64,000 nt of DNA from Sipunculus nudus. Lineage: Eukaryota > Annelida > Sipuncula > Golfingiida > Sipunculidae. Positions 1 through 14,200 of this stretch are shown here, piece by piece (position 1 is the first letter of the stretch; every line of letters starts with the position of its first letter). Both the position numbers and the translations under genes were made by a program. The stretch is from the NCBI GenBank assembly GCA_026874595.1, contig CM049308.1, positions 51,342,624-51,406,623 on the forward strand. Direction: 5' to 3'. Below the pieces are notes generated by a model. That model worked only from the letters and a program-made list of their open reading frames with translations, was not told where the DNA came from and did no database searches.

Positions 1-24
1 TAAGTGTGGGTATTACAAAGTGCC

Positions 25-3000
25 TTTTTTTAGCTCAGCTGACTGTAAGACATCTGAGCTATAGGGATCACCTTTTGTCTGTCGGCCGTCCGGCCGTCCG
101 GGCGTCTGTCCGTTAACAGGGCACAAATCGTAACCGCTAGAACTGGAATCTTCTTACTTGACATCCTGGGAGGTCTATGGAAATTCTCCTTGTAAACCTG
201 AAATTAGGTCACTGTGACCTATATTCTTCGAGCTATGGGGTTCCGAAGTACCCCCCAGAATAATGGAAAATTTGATACAAAAGCTCAAGTATCTGAACAA
301 CTAATGCATTGATCATCATGATTTTTTGCATGGATATTGATCATGGAGTGTTTCATCAGTTTCTGCAGACTGGTGGCGCCACCTGTATTTTTTTGGATTT
401 TTACCAATATTTTTCTCTATTTTTGAGACCTCTTAAGATGCGGCCATCTGTTAACAGGGCACAAATCGTAACGACTACACCTAGAATCTTCTCTCTTGAC
501 ATGCAGGGAGGCCCATAAAAAGTCTCTTTGGAAACCTGAAATTAGGTCTCTGTTACCCATAACCTTTGAGCTATGGGGCTCCGAAGTACCCCCCAGAATA
601 ATGGAAAATTTGATACAAAAGCTCAAGTATCTGAACAACTATTGCAGTGATCACCATGATTCTTTGCATGGATATTGATCATGGAATGTGTCATCAGTTT
701 CTGCAGTATGGTGGCGCCACCTGTATTTTTTTTATTTTTACGAATTTTTTTCTCTATTTTTGAGACCTCATAAGATGCGGTCATCTGTTAACATGGCACA
801 AATTGTAACGGCTAGACCTGGAATCTTCTTACTTGACATCCTGGGAGGTCTATGGAAATTCTCCTTGTAAACCTGAAATTAGGTCACTGTTACTTATATT
901 CTTCGAGCTATGGGGTTCTGAAGTACCCCCCAGAATAATGCAAAATTTAATACAAAAGCTCAAGTATCTGAACAACTAATGCATTAATCACCATGATTCA
1001 TTGCATGGATATTGATCATGGAGTGTTTCATCAATTTCTGGAGATTGGTGGCGCCAGCTATATTTTTAGCTCAGCTGACTATAAGTCATCTGAGCTATAG
1101 TCGTGGTCCATTGTCCGTCGTCCGTCCGTCTGTCCGTCTGTCCGTCCGTCCGTCCGTCCGTCCGTCCGTCCGTAGATGTGGCACGTTTTGAAACCGTAAG
1201 ACCTAGGAATAAAAAATTCGGCATAATGTTAGATGTCCCCAAGATCTCCTACCAAGCCGAAAACTGGGTCTTTGCAACTTCGTTCCTTTGAGAAATTAAG
1301 GAAAAACCTCAATTTTTTATTAAAAACCTATTTTCACACTTTAGGACTGCCTAATATCAAAACCACTCATCTGTTTTTCCTCATATTTACCATAAATATT
1401 CCTCTATATAGTTCCTATGTACATGCCAGAAATTATGTCTGTATTATTTAATTTAAAAAAGTTCTGGGCCCAAACATAATGCATTTTGAAAAGAATAAGG
1501 AAAGATATTTGATCACTTAACACAAAAAATGTTAAAGCTGTTGACCTTTTTTCCAGTAATATAACTTTAATTAATCAAAATTAAATTGTATACCCAAAAT
1601 TAGATGAAAATCTTTTAAATTTTTTAAAATATTAATAAAAATAAAAAATTGGTACCTTAAATTTTGCCCAACTTTGACCATGGCACGTTTTTTTCCTGTA
1701 AGTACTGTGGATTTAATTTTCACAGCATGTTTTTGTCAGCATTTCAACTGTTAACACCAAAAATTTGAAACCAGTTGATTAAAAACTGTAGAATTTAATC
1801 AAGTTTTCAAGCACCTTGTAACATATTGTTTACATCAAGCTAGTGTTATGCAGTTTGCAAAAGCTCAGCTCCCCAGCTTCAGTTCTAAGTTCCTTCAATT
1901 CACCATACAGTTAGATGTCTCCAAAATCCCCTACCATGCCAAGAATTTGGTCACTAGGACTTAATACCTTCGAGTTATTAATGAAAAACTTCATTTTTCC
2001 ATTAAAAACCCATTGTTACACTTCAAGACTGCCTAATATCAAAACCACTGATCTGACTTTAATCATAAACAATATACATATTTTTCATTCTCTATGCACA
2101 TCCCAGAATGATGTCAGTATTGCGTAATTGTTTTATGGGCCCAAACATAATGCACTTTGTAAAAAATCAAGAAATATATTTACTCCCTTAACAAGGGCAT
2201 TGCTAGAGATTTTTTTGTCAGGGATGTAACATTATTTAATCAAGATTCAATTGAATACCCAAAATTAGTTCTGAATTTTTCAAATTTTATAAGTTATAAG
2301 TATAAATATAAAATTAGTACCTTAAATTTTGCCCAACTGTGACCATGGCACGTTTGTTTCCCGTGAGCACTGTTGATATAATTTTCATATCATGCACACA
2401 TAAGCATTTCAGCTTTTTAGTTTAGAAAGCTGAAAGAAATTGGCCAAAAATTGTAGCTTTTATTAATGTTTTTTATGAGACCCTGTCAGACTTTGGCTCT
2501 CTCCAGCCCCTCTTGAGTCACCTGTATGTTGACCTTGTTGACCTTTCATCAAATTATGCACGCTTGAGGCGAGGCATACAGGAATCCAGGCAGCTTATGG
2601 CCAGCCACAGTTGATCCAGGTGTCCAACCCAACTCATCTAGTAGTTTTAACCAACAACATAACAATAAACAACAAATTAATAAATTTTTATTGGTTTTTA
2701 ATAACAAATTAAAGAAAAATAGAAAAGGAATTTGTTAGTTTATAATAACAGGAAATTAACTTGCAGTTACTGATGATATAAGAATCTTTTATCAATGGGT
2801 AGAATGTCACATATTCCAAATAACACCATGCAGTCACCTATGGCATTTTTCAGTTCAATTTTAATGATAAAGAAGTAAATCATATTATTCATTACTAATC
2901 ATTAGGGATCATATGAAGGAAATTAATGATAGACAAAGATGCAGTTGATAATATTAATCTAGATTCCTACTGTGTCTAGTGTGTATATTGATGTGAAATT

Positions 3001-4531
3001 AGTCCAAAATGAATTTTTTACAGTTATTTTTTAATATAAATAAAAGCCATAAAACCAGGTACTTATGATCATTATTGAAATGTGTGAATTTTGTATATTC
3101 TGGATTCTCAACATCATTGTTTGGTGAAAATTGAATAAATACCAGACATGGTGCGAATACTTTGTAATTGTATTTAAATACGAATATGATTATGTACTCC
3201 ATTATAAAATTTCTTGCATAAAGAATGGGAATTCAGGTAAAAATGAAAGTATATGAATACTCGTGCAAATACTTTCAAAATGTATTCATGAATGCATTCA
3301 TGAATATATTCTTTAATATTATTTTAATAATCATATCAGTTATATTTCATTTTTAAAAATCATATGATTCTCTTATTATTTTTAACAAAAATTATATTTA
3401 GGACATTATTTGTAATTTTTTTAAATAAATAGTTAAACTCTTATATTATATGTTCTGCTTATAAGTTATATGGCCAAGTCAAAATCTGTGTGACAATAGT
3501 ACTCCAATTGTTAATAAAATAAATGAAATCAATCCTCTTCCCTGTCTCCAAAGGTACTATCAAAATCATACATAAGCTAAACAACAACAACAACTCATAA
3601 TACAGCTTATATTTATTACCACACAAAACCAGCATGTGCCTCATTTCTAAATAATATTTTTTTATCATATATAACAGCTGAGCGTCGTGACCCATAGGTC
3701 CCTTGTTTTTATTTTTTACGATTTTTTTTCTCTACTTTTGTGATCTTTAAATATTTGGTCATCTGTAAACAGGGCACAAATCATAATGACTGGACCTAGA
3801 ATCTTCTGTCCTCACCTCCAGGGAAGCCCATAAAAGGTCTACATGGAAACCCGAAATAAGGTCCCTGTTACCCATATTCTGTGAGCTATGGGGCTCTGAA
3901 GTAACCCCCAGAATAAAGATTTGGTAATATATTAACAGGGCACAAATCATAATGACTGGACCTAGAATCTTCTTTCTTGACATGCAGGGAGGCCTTTGGA
4001 AAGTCTCTTTGGAAATCTGAAATTAGGTCTCTGTTACCCATATCCTTCATGCTATGGCTCCGAGAATAAAGATTTGGTCATCTGTTAACAGAGCACAAAT
4101 TATAATGACTTGACCTAGAATCTCCTTTCTTGATATGCTGGGAGGCCCCTGAAAAGTCATCTTGTAAACCTTGAAAATAGGTGTCTGTTACCCATATCCT
4201 TCATGCTATGCGGCTTTGAAATACCCCCCAGAATAAACATTTGTTCATCTGTTAACAGGGCACAAATCATAATAACTGGACCTAGAATTTTATTTTTTGA
4301 CATGCTGGGAGACCCCTGAAAAGTCATCTTGTAAACCTTGAAAATAAGTGTCTGTTACCCATATCCTTCATGCTACAGATCTCCATAGTACCCCAATGAA
4401 TATTGGATGATTTTATACAAAAGGTCAAGTTTGGAAAAAGTATATCATTCAAATTTGACATTCAGATGATAAAATTACTTTGTCAATGTCTTCCTGGTCA
4501 GCTGAGCGTCATGACCCCTGGGTCACTTGTT
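25..4531 (+). mobile_element. Element A, AGCTCAG family, non-autonomous, host of nested element B
   Basis: It starts with a T-run and a stem-loop (AGCTCAG...CTGAGCT), then a CCGTCCGG-type tract, then monomers of ~337 bases (GTTAACAGGGCACAAATC at ~113, 451, 788), shorter ~160-base monomers after 3770, and ends CAGCTGAGCGTCATGACC...CACTTGTT. The 3' end holds an inverted copy of the 5' motif and a small TGACCC/GGGTCA hairpin. No transposase or helicase frame is present. The layout resembles Helentron-associated elements (subterminal inverted repeats, 3' hairpin, T-T insertion); that class is inference. Confidence 0.75.
1063..3707 (+). mobile_element. Element B, AGCTCAG family, nested in A
   Basis: Same 5' stem-loop and CTTGTT end as A, but with a different interior. 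A pure CCGT tract at ~1115-1172 is followed by two ~690-base monomers (AGATGTC...CC boxes at ~1233 and ~1915) and an AT-rich region to 3670. It sits in the T-run after a GCGCCAGCT stretch of A; A continues at 3708 with TTTATTTTTTACGA. No protein-coding capacity is seen. The short open frames at 2999-3202 and 3459-3695 recur in the second copy because the copies are young. Confidence 0.8.
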
Positions 4532-4860
4532 ACAGTGCTTGTATTACTAGTTTTGTAATTATCAAGTGCTTGTATTACAAGTTCTGGTATTACAAGGAAT
4601 TGTAAATATAACAAAGTACTGATATTATGAAGTGCTTGTTCTAAACAGTGCTGATATTACAATTTTCAGTGTGTCCCACTGCTGGCGTTCAAAATGATGA
4701 TATATTAATTACAGTGTTGGTATTAAAAAGTTCTAATGTTACACAGTGATGATATCACAAGGTGCTGGTGTTACAGGTCACGTATTACAGAGGTGATATA
4801 TTACAGTGTACTGGCATTAAATGAGCTGGTATTTCAGATTACAGTCTGAAGCAAATTATA

Positions 4861-5935
4861 TAGCTCTTGGTTGTCCCTGAGCTGTTTTGTGCTTTGGTAT
4901 GATCTCCTAGCTATAGCATTCTGCTTCTCCATGGACATTTAGTCTTGATGATTTTAGCATATTATCTGTGGATCATTCAAACAGTAAATTTCTTGTTCTC
5001 CTAGGGTTTAGAATATGCTCATCTTTCTGAGTCTTCTGGATTCTTTCTAATTCTAAAAGACTTAACAAAGTGTAGGAAACCTGATAAATGTGGTGTGTTA
5101 ATTATAACTAACAAAAGGTATTATAGAAATAATTTCATAACATTCAGGTTCCTCGATGCTGTTGCCTCACAAATCTTTTTTAATTGATTTGTGTAGTTAT
5201 GGCCACTAGCACAAAGTGAAAATTGAAGGCCTCCAGTGTTAAAAAAAATGATCCCAAATCTCCCAAATCAATTATTTTACTCATTGATATCATCAGTATA
5301 GAAACTGTTTGGCAAGCTGGTTTTCCAGTATCCTCCAGTTAAATCCATTTGCTAATTGTAACGGATACTATTAGCTTAATGCCCACATGGTAAGCATATT
5401 TTCCAACATCTCCTGGCAAAATTCTTTTACTCATAGCAGCTGATATCATCAGCATAAAAACTGCATGGTAAGCAAATTTATGAGGAGCCAGATGGGGAGG
5501 AATTACCATGTTGTTATTGATCTTAATTGAATCAGCATTTGTAACGATGCTATCAGATGGCTGGAGAACTAGATCAGTCAGGCTGGATGCCATACTGAAT
5601 ACGAGTTGAACTTTGATTGGAGAGTATTGATGAGTCATTCTCGTTATATGCTAATGTATGCGAGGAGTTAAAGGTAAGTTCTCATTAACTTAAGAGCTGC
5701 TCCAGTTCTACACTCAGCACCAGAGAGCTGCTGCAGGTCGGCTCTGGATGGCATCGCCTGTTAATGGCTCTGTACATGCATTAACTCAGGCTATTGCTGC
5801 TTGATGTCTGTGTTTAGTCTTTCATCAAAGTTGCATAACAAGTATACATATCCCCATATGGCATGATGGTGGAGCAGCTCTTCACTTTGTTTTTTTGATG
5901 GCTGCAAGTTTCTGGAAATAATGCAGAATTAGCAT
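4861..5935. other. Intronic or upstream DNA, nothing recognised
   Basis: Unique-looking sequence with a direct local similarity between 5280-5340 and 5395-5460 (ACTCAT-GATATCATCAG, CAAGC/GTAAGC). No exon signature of spastin or another gene was found. Confidence 0.4.
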
Positions 5936-8283
5936 TTCTTTTAGCTCAGCTGACTTTCTGTCTTGATGAGCTATACAGATCAGTCCAAGTCTTGTTTTCC
6001 TTCTGACCACTCAGCTCTCTGGTCATCTGATTGTCAGCAGGAACAAATTGTAATATTAAGGGCTACAAACTTCTAATTAGATTCCAACATATGTGTTGAT
6101 TAGATGTCATTTGTTAAATCAAATTAAGTAATGAAGTAACCAATAATTTGCCTAGAAATCAAGTACTTTGATTTGAATCATGATTATGAGATTATGTCTC
6201 TCATTTAAAAACATTTCATGGTTTCACAGATCCGTAAACTCATGATTAAGCTAAACATCAGGACTCGGAGGTGATTTATTGTCAAGCCTCAAGGCTACTC
6301 TATTCATAGCTGGCACTCAGACCAAGTCCTCAGTGGTTCTGCTGGTCTGACACAAGCACCACTGAAATTATACTCTGTTTATAAAAGCAGTGAAAGCTTT
6401 GCTGAGTTAAAAGATTTTAACCATTTATCCATTATGCTCTATTCAGTGTATATGTATTATGTGCTCTGTTTTAAGTAGCAATCATAAAGAGATCTTTTCA
6501 TAAAAGGTATGTTCGTATCAGCTTGGAATACCTTGTACCATATATTAATCCTTTCCATTTAATAGAAGAGCTATAGATATAGACCATACTTGACCTGTCC
6601 ATAAATCTTGGTATGCCTCTTCATAATATGGCATTGCTTATGATCAGACACAAACGTTCAGTTCTCTTTGATTCTAAATATAGATTCTACATCAATATAT
6701 TTTGGCCTTGAGCATTGTGGTTCATTAACTTTAGAGACTTCAGTACTAGCCAGGGAATATCTTTATCATGTATTCTAAATTGAATCAGGTTTAATTTTCT
6801 AAAGATCAGGTCAGATTAACAGGTCACTGACAGAGGGATGCCCAGGTAACATTGAGATCACTTTATATACAGTGAAACTCCTACTTGCGGACAACTCAGT
6901 AAGGCGGACAACTCATTTATGGGGACCTTAAATCTCAGTCCCTTCAAATTTGCCTCCATATTATGTTTAACAAAAACTCAGTAAAACGGACAACTCACTA
7001 TCTCGGACAACGGACAAACTTTCCCGTCCCTACTGCGTATCCAGTACACCTAACAATCCTCTAAAGCGGACAGACCTTGCGGGTTCTGTTTTTGTTCATA
7101 TGTCTGCCGGGAGATGGCACTCAGAGGCCATGACCTCTTATGACCTGTTTTGGTCAAAACTACGTAGCCCGTGGACTAGCGTAATTTGGTGAACCATCGT
7201 GATGTTACATGTGAATATACAGTCGAAATTGTTGTATATTTCTGTAAATGTGTAGTTATCACAATCATTACATTATTCAGATTGGACAGTCAATCAGAAA
7301 AAAAAATAAGCCTTCAAACAGCTTTTCATTTGACAAGACCACCTTCAAAGACTAAAGTTCGTTCATTGTTATTGGCGTCCGGCCCGGGAAGCCTTATCTG
7401 CGACAGTTTGCACTGTTTGTAATGGTGAATGCAATGTGAAGACTATCCTTTAAGAAATAATTATGCAGTCCAGGTGCTGTTAATAATCAGTCTTTAATAT
7501 TCCTTGTGCAACCATCCATGAACTATGCTCATTTAGAAGATGAAGCATGGTACGTTGAAGTGAAACTGCCAAGATTAATATGTGAAGCCTAGCTGATGAA
7601 GTTGAAAGAGTGAAAGAAAATGTTTGTCCTGTCTTTTTTATTAATCATATTTTATAAATTACAAATGCATATTTGAGCTATTTTGAAAATTATATAAATA
7701 AACTTTTGTGTATTTCAAATTAAGCATAAACATAATCAAAACAGAGGATATCAGTAACATTCAATGAAGAATTGACGCAATATGCAATAACTCTTCTAAA
7801 CAGGACAACTCACTAATACAGACAAAATCCTCCAGTCCCTTGAGGGTCCGGCTGAGAGGAGTTTCACTGTACCTGGAAGAAGCATTAGCTCTGTTGCATT
7901 CTTTCTGTTTTCATTTTAATTTGGATTGCGTACCATTGATCTTAAGGGCTTAAGTCATTAGCGAGGCATAATGTGAATCCCATGTTATGTTCTGTTCAAA
8001 ATTTAAGTCTACTTGAAAGGTGCCAAGACAAATCGTTCATGTATATGGCATGTTAAATGTTACATGTTATGATGATGCCATTATACTTATAAAACAAATA
8101 AGAAAATAAATAAGAAATTAAATAATTTCTAATATGAAAATTCAAATAAATTTAACTATATAGCAAATGCTTTTCCATGAGCTAGGATTTATACAAATAT
8201 GGTCATTGGCAACTTCAGTTGAGTGCCTTGACCCAGGTCATCGGCAACTTGAGCTGAGTACCGTGACCCGTGGGCCATGTGTG
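5936..8283 (+). mobile_element. Decayed AGCTCAG-family element with nested MITE
   Basis: TTCTTTTAGCTCAGCTGACT at the left and GAGCTGAGTACCGTGACCCG at the right match family ends with several changes. The interior is heavily diverged and contains the pogo-like MITE at 6870-7869. It is clearly older than A and B. Confidence 0.45.
6870..7869. mobile_element. 1.0-kb pogo/Tigger-like MITE
   Basis: Terminal inverted repeats CAGTGAAACTCCT and AGGAGTTTCACTG are flanked on both sides by TA (6868-6869 and 7870-7871). GCGGACAACTC motifs are repeated inside both ends, as in pogo-type transposons. No transposase frame is seen, so it is non-autonomous. Confidence 0.85.
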
Positions 8284-11157
8284 GCTGAAAGTGTTTCACT
8301 GGGTTGACATCATACTCATGGCATTGTCCTGCCATCTGGTGGAGACAGACATCACTCTACATACACACTTGCCCTTTAACCTCGAGGACTGGTTTAGCAG
8401 TATTGAATAATTCATATAGATTCACATAGCAATTTACTAATCATAATGGCATGACATTGAAATAGTCACTGCTATGCAAATTGATCAGCAGTTCAACCAT
8501 TCAAAATGTGAAAGCACTATATGCCGAGTTAATAACTGGTGTTCATGGCTGTTGGTGAAATGCTAATTAGAATTTGTGGTGATTAGCTACCCTGCTGATG
8601 GGGTCTGAGAAAGTAAGTCATTCCCTGGAGAGCTGTAAGGAATCCTGTGACTGCCTTAACAAAGTAAAAACTCATTATTAGGCCCCCCCCCCAAAAAAAA
8701 AAAAAAAGTATGGTTCTCAGGCACCGCCCGCATCAATTTTAACCCCCAGCATCAAAAATTTTCATTTTGATTTTCATCTTTCAAGAAGATTAAATAATAC
8801 AATTTTAATCAGATTTCCTTTTCTGTAAAATGCTTTTACCTGTTTAGCAAAAATATTCTGTAATTATTATGCTTTTTGCTGATCATATTTGTGGTTATGA
8901 CCTCAGCCAGGGTCTTAATTTGTAAAACAGAACTCAAATCCACAACCTTGCAGTTGTAGATCCTTACCTTTGACCATAACATCATCACACTGTGTAATAT
9001 GACTACAGATACTTCTGGTGTTTTGGATTCTGTTAATTGCTTTGTTGCTGAAAATAAAAATGATATCACTAAATATTCATTATTATTATTACATTTATTG
9101 CAAGGCCAGTTATGTTTAAATATTATTACAAAGCCAAAAACAGGTTTCATTAAATGTGAAAGGTACATTAAAACAGAATTCCTCTAGTGTAACATCAGTC
9201 ATTTATTGGCATAATTATGCATGTTATTCATAACTGTAAATTGATAACTTTAAAATGTTTATTTGCTGGTATGGCCTTGTCTAGATTGATCAGATTACAG
9301 GATAATTGAACACCCTCAGTTCAACCATTGGATTAATTCCCATGTGTGATGGCTTGCTGACACATTGGAGACCGGGTCTCCCAGGCAGAATTCTTGTGTA
9401 GACTCTGTGTCTATTAAGCTGTCCATGCAAGGCCTCCTGGGAAACCTTACTCTATAGCAACTTGTGGATAATTGATTTCGGCAGGCACAATGGTAAGCTG
9501 ATTGGAGGGACAATATTTTCTGTGACACCTTGTGGGATTTCTATGATTTCAAGTTTGTACTGATAATAAATGATTCATTCTGAAAGGAAAATACGTACCG
9601 CTATCATGATTCAAGATTCAGTAAGATTTTTAGTTCACTTGAAGTTACTTGAAGTGAAGTGTCTATTGTCTGTAATGTCTGCTGGACTATCTGCTAGTTA
9701 GTCCATCCACATACCAGTGTTTTCTAACAACAAGAGCTACAAGCTGAACAATTCTGACTCAGCGTTTATGCTAAAGTTTCGACCATTTCCAAAACTAGGT
9801 CACAGAGACCCTACTGACTACATGATTCCCTGATAAATGTCTATGCAGGGCAGTGGAAACCATAGGAGAGAGAACTTTTGTGGTGATATTAAACCAAATG
9901 CATTGATTGCATTAGTTTTCTTATGTGAATAACTGTCAGTCAACTTTAAGTATCTGGGTCACTTTGTGTAAGTCACCAGCTGAAGCATTAGACATAGGGT
10001 ATAGATTAATAATTCATGCTAAACTTGTCACTAGCTTTGGTCCAGCCTCTCTTTGTCTCATGGGTTAAAACACATGTTTAATAAAAGAAAAGGAAGCTTA
10101 TTATCACCCTGCTGTAATAAATAATGTTTAGGTTTGTATGGAGCATTTTTATGCAGTAATATTTCTTCTTTCAATTGGGTTGAAGATGATCTCGTGAAAT
10201 TCCGGATACCACTAAAAAATTCAGGATTTTGGAATTTGAAATTTTAGTACTTTAAAAGTCATGATTTTTTTCAATATTCAAAATGTTATAATAAAAAGTC
10301 TTGAGTTTTCATCAGGAGATATATATTTTCATTATAATTTATCAATGTTTTAAAGAAAAGCAGCAATTGGAGTCACTGCCGGGGGGCACATGGAAATCCC
10401 GTGATCTTTTCAGTTCACATCCAGACAGAGCTCTCAGCAGTTTGTGGTTCTTGGGTTGACTTTCAGTCAACCTGCTTAGTGTACATTTGAGATGAATATT
10501 ATGCAATCCTCTACTGTCTTCCCTTCCCTATTGTTGTCACAAGGAGTTAAGAATGTCAAATCATAAATATCAATTTTTCTTGTTGATAAAGAGAAAATAC
10601 AGACTGAGATAATTCAGAGGCAGACATGGCTGTTGTGTATTGTATATTGGTAGTAAATGCTTAAAAACGAGTCAGTTCCTGAAACACTTCTTAAAATATA
10701 TGACAACCATTTGAATAAGTGCTAATGCATGACCACATTAAAATTTCACTCTGCTGCAAATGGCAAGTTTTAATGTTCACCTGATTATAACTTTTAAAGA
10801 TTTTTTTTTTAAATGCTATATATATGTGACCTACCTAAGATGGACTTCCTTACCAATTGTCTGTCATTATTTTTCTTGTTCCTATATGGAGCTTGCTTCA
10901 ATATTTAATGATTTCATCAACATGTCCAGACTGGGATAAGATTCAGAATTAAAAATAAGGCAACATCAAGGGAAAAAGTAAGCGCGAGTAAAACCAGTTT
11001 GTGGTAGGTCACTATACTGCACTTTTCTATATCAGACAATGCCAGCTCTGTTATTCTAATTTTTTTTCTCCGATTTTTTGTGTGTACGTGTTTGACTTTA
11101 TATAAGGAAGTACTTCAGTGAAACACGAGTCTTACTCAATGTTTTCTTTTTTGACAG
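8284..11157. other. Spastin upstream intron, nothing recognised
   Basis: Apart from a C-run/A-run at ~8684-8707 and a CTCF-like core at 8330-8342, I see no repeat or exon. Open frames here lack splice context. The missing first spastin exon is not apparent. Confidence 0.4.
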
Positions 11158-11244
11158 GTCGAAAAGAACAGGCAGTTCAGCTGTATCGACTTGGCATTGA
11201 TGAGCTAGAGAAAGGCATTGGAATTGATGTCAGCCGGGGGCAAG
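11158..11244 (+). CDS. SPAST: Spastin exon: MIT domain helix
   Basis: Acceptor TTGACAG, donor AAG|GTATTT. Encodes a stretch with [19 protein letters not shown], matching the second MIT helix of spastin. It begins with two bases completing a Gly codon from the unseen previous exon. Confidence 0.95.
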
Positions 11245-14200
11245 GTATTTGGATTATTTTATTTTGTTTGCGTAGTCTTTGTAGAGTCATTTGTTTAATG
11301 ACTGAAGCAGCTAAGGAGGATCAATATATTTATTGTTTTGCTTGTTTTTATGTGCCTGGTCGAGGCATCAGAACACATTGGTCTGTGCTATGGAAAAAAC
11401 CCTTCTCTGTTACAGCTTTGATTGACAATAATATTACCCCTGGCATCAATCAGTCTAAAAATAGCTCAGTAATTAGAGCTCACAATGTGCAGGTATTGCT
11501 CAGGCATGGTATGCACAATGTGCTTCCATGACTGGGTGTTTATGGTTCAATGAACCTTTTGTCTGAATTGTAGCTTATTCTTTTTTTTAAGTGAATGGTA
11601 TCAATTTTTAGCTCAGCTGACTATAAGTCATCTGAGCTATAGTCGTGGTCCATTGTCCGTCATCTGTCTTGCCGTCCATCCGTCTGTCCGTCTGTCCATC
11701 CGTCCGTCTGTCCGTAGATGTGGCACGTTTTGAAACCGTAAGACCTAGGAATAAAAAATTTGGCATAATGTTAGATGTCCCCAAGATCTCCTACCAAGCC
11801 GAAAACTGAATCTTTGCGACTTCGTTCCTTTGAGAAATTAAGGAAAAACCTCATTTTTTTTATAAAAACCTATTTTCACACTTCAGGACCACCTAATATC
11901 AAAACCACTCATCTATTTTTCCTCATATTTGCCATAAATATTCCTCTATATAGTTTCTATGTACATGCCAGAAATTAGCTCTGTATCATATAATTTAAAA
12001 AAGTTATGGACTCAAACATAATGCATTTTGTAAAAAATAGGAAAGATATTTGATCACTTAACACAAAACTTGTGAAAGCTAAGGACTTTTTAAGGCTCTT
12101 GTTGTATTCCCTTACATTGTCAAGTAGTCCACTTCGGTCACTGTAGGTCATTCACTGCAGCTCTCTATGCTCCCCAGGCTGTTGGCATAATGTTAGATGT
12201 CCCTTAGATCTCCTACCAAGCTGAAAACTGGGTCTTTGTGACTTTGTTCCTTTAAGAAATTAAGGAAAAGCCTCAATTTTTTATTAAAAAACTATTTTCA
12301 CACTTCAGGACTGCCTAATATATAAAACAACTCATCTGTTTTTCCTATTATTTACCATAAATATTCCTCTATATAGTTTGTATGTACATGCCAGAAATAA
12401 GGTCTGTATTATATAATTTAAAAAAGTTATGGGCTCAAACATAATGCATTTTGTAAAAAATCAGGAAAGATATTTGATCACTTAACACAAAACATTTTAA
12501 TCTTATTTAAGGATTAATCTTATTTTAATCTTATTTAAGGATAATATAATTTAAGGATTTAATCTGTTAAAATCTGAAATTTGAAAATAAAAGCTGCAAA
12601 ATTAGGCTAGATATTGATTTTTTTTGCAGGCTCTTGTTGTATTCCCTTACATTGTCAAGCAGTCCACTTTGGTCCCCAGGCTGTTGGCATAATGTTATGC
12701 AATCCCATCACTAGGGCAAGCCCTCTCTCCTCTGAGTTGAGCTTGATCAGGCAGTCTGCATTCTATACCATACCACAGGGAGCCTTTTTCTTCCCCCCCC
12801 CCCCCCCCATTCTGTTGACAGACCTGTACTATGAACTAGATGAATCTTAAAATTAACATTTTTTTCAGCAACGAGCAGTAACAATGGAGACCCCTCCCCC
12901 CACCCACTCCTTCAATACACAGGACTAATAAATAAGATGAATCTTATAATTTTAATGTTAAATAAATTCTTTTTAATGAGACTTGGACAATTTTGATTTT
13001 TAAGAAAAAAATTTCAGGAATTTAATCCTAATATTCAAATGTGATAAAATATTAGGATCTAATGTAAGTGCTAACTGACAAGTTTTAAGAAGATGTAAAT
13101 ACTTTGTAGCATTTCTTTTATATCTCTTAAAGTTGGTGGGGCCTAGGTGGAATAACACTGTTAATTTAGTTTTAAAATTAAGAATATTGGTCAAACTTTG
13201 TGGGATTAATTTTTAACTCATATGGCCGTATATTTAACTTTTGAAACTTAATTACCTTCATACATTATTTGTTTATGAAATGTTACTTTTATATAACACT
13301 TACCGTAGGCCTATTTGTTCCCTGGTGAATCACTAAATGGTTTGGCTCATGTCAATTATTCTATAATTTACATAGTTTCATTTTAGCAGTGCCATTTTCT
13401 CATAGCTTTTCTAATGATAATATACATGAAAAACCAAAAAGAAAATATTTTTCAGTTACTAATATTTTCCAAAATTCAGCTGAGCGATGTGACCCATGGG
13501 TCCCTTGTTACTGTAAATGGTCTTATAAATATTTGCAGAGGTTTTCATAAAGTTCATGGTTATTCTTTTGCCTGCAATAGTGACACTATGTAAGAGTAAC
13601 ATTCCTGTAAAGTCATTATGACCATGAGATCTTGCAAATTTCCCACATAAGTAATTAGTAATAAATAGTTTAAGGAGGACTGCAGACTTCTGTTTGACCA
13701 TCATCTGACATTAATGACATTAATCTCTGATGATTGAATATCTTGAGGTTAGAATCATACTATTTTGGATGTAAAGCTCTGTATATGATAATATTATGGA
13801 AACTTGTAGAAATTTAAATGTTGATAGCCATAACATTATGGATATTTACAGTTATACCTCTTGACTTTCAGGTCATGCAGATTTATTTTTATGCCCCCGC
13901 CACAAAGTGGCCGGGGCATATAGTTTTACCCATGTCCGTCATTCCGTCCTTCCGTCCTTCCGAAATCAAACAGTTGTACGGACTTTTTTTCGCAATGCCT
14001 GCAGATATTGGCCTGATTTTTGGTGTGTTGGCAGATATTGACCAGTTACAGATCAAGTTCGCGTTTCGTCCCAGTTGACCTACTTTTGATTGTTTTTACG
14101 GCTCCTGAACATAGAAAATTTCATGTAAAATATAAATTTTCATGACAAATACACTTGTACAGACTTTTCTTCGCAATACCTGCAGATATTGGCCTAATTT

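Larger units (their letters stand above)
1..4860. repeat. Degenerate short-period satellite, interrupted by element A
   Basis: Bases 1-24 and 4532-~4860 consist of irregular copies of a ~15-20-base unit of the type GTGCTGGTATTACA. The left part stops where element A starts and the right part resumes directly at its end, so the element landed inside a pre-existing array. Confidence 0.6.

Noticed and set aside
2999-3695. Short frames recurring at 59034-59726
   Set aside because: They recur only because elements B and B' are near-identical copies. No homology or coding pattern is seen.
5339-5638. 99-codon minus-strand frame
   Set aside because: It includes a local duplicated segment and has no recognisable domain, splice sites or poly(A) signal in support.
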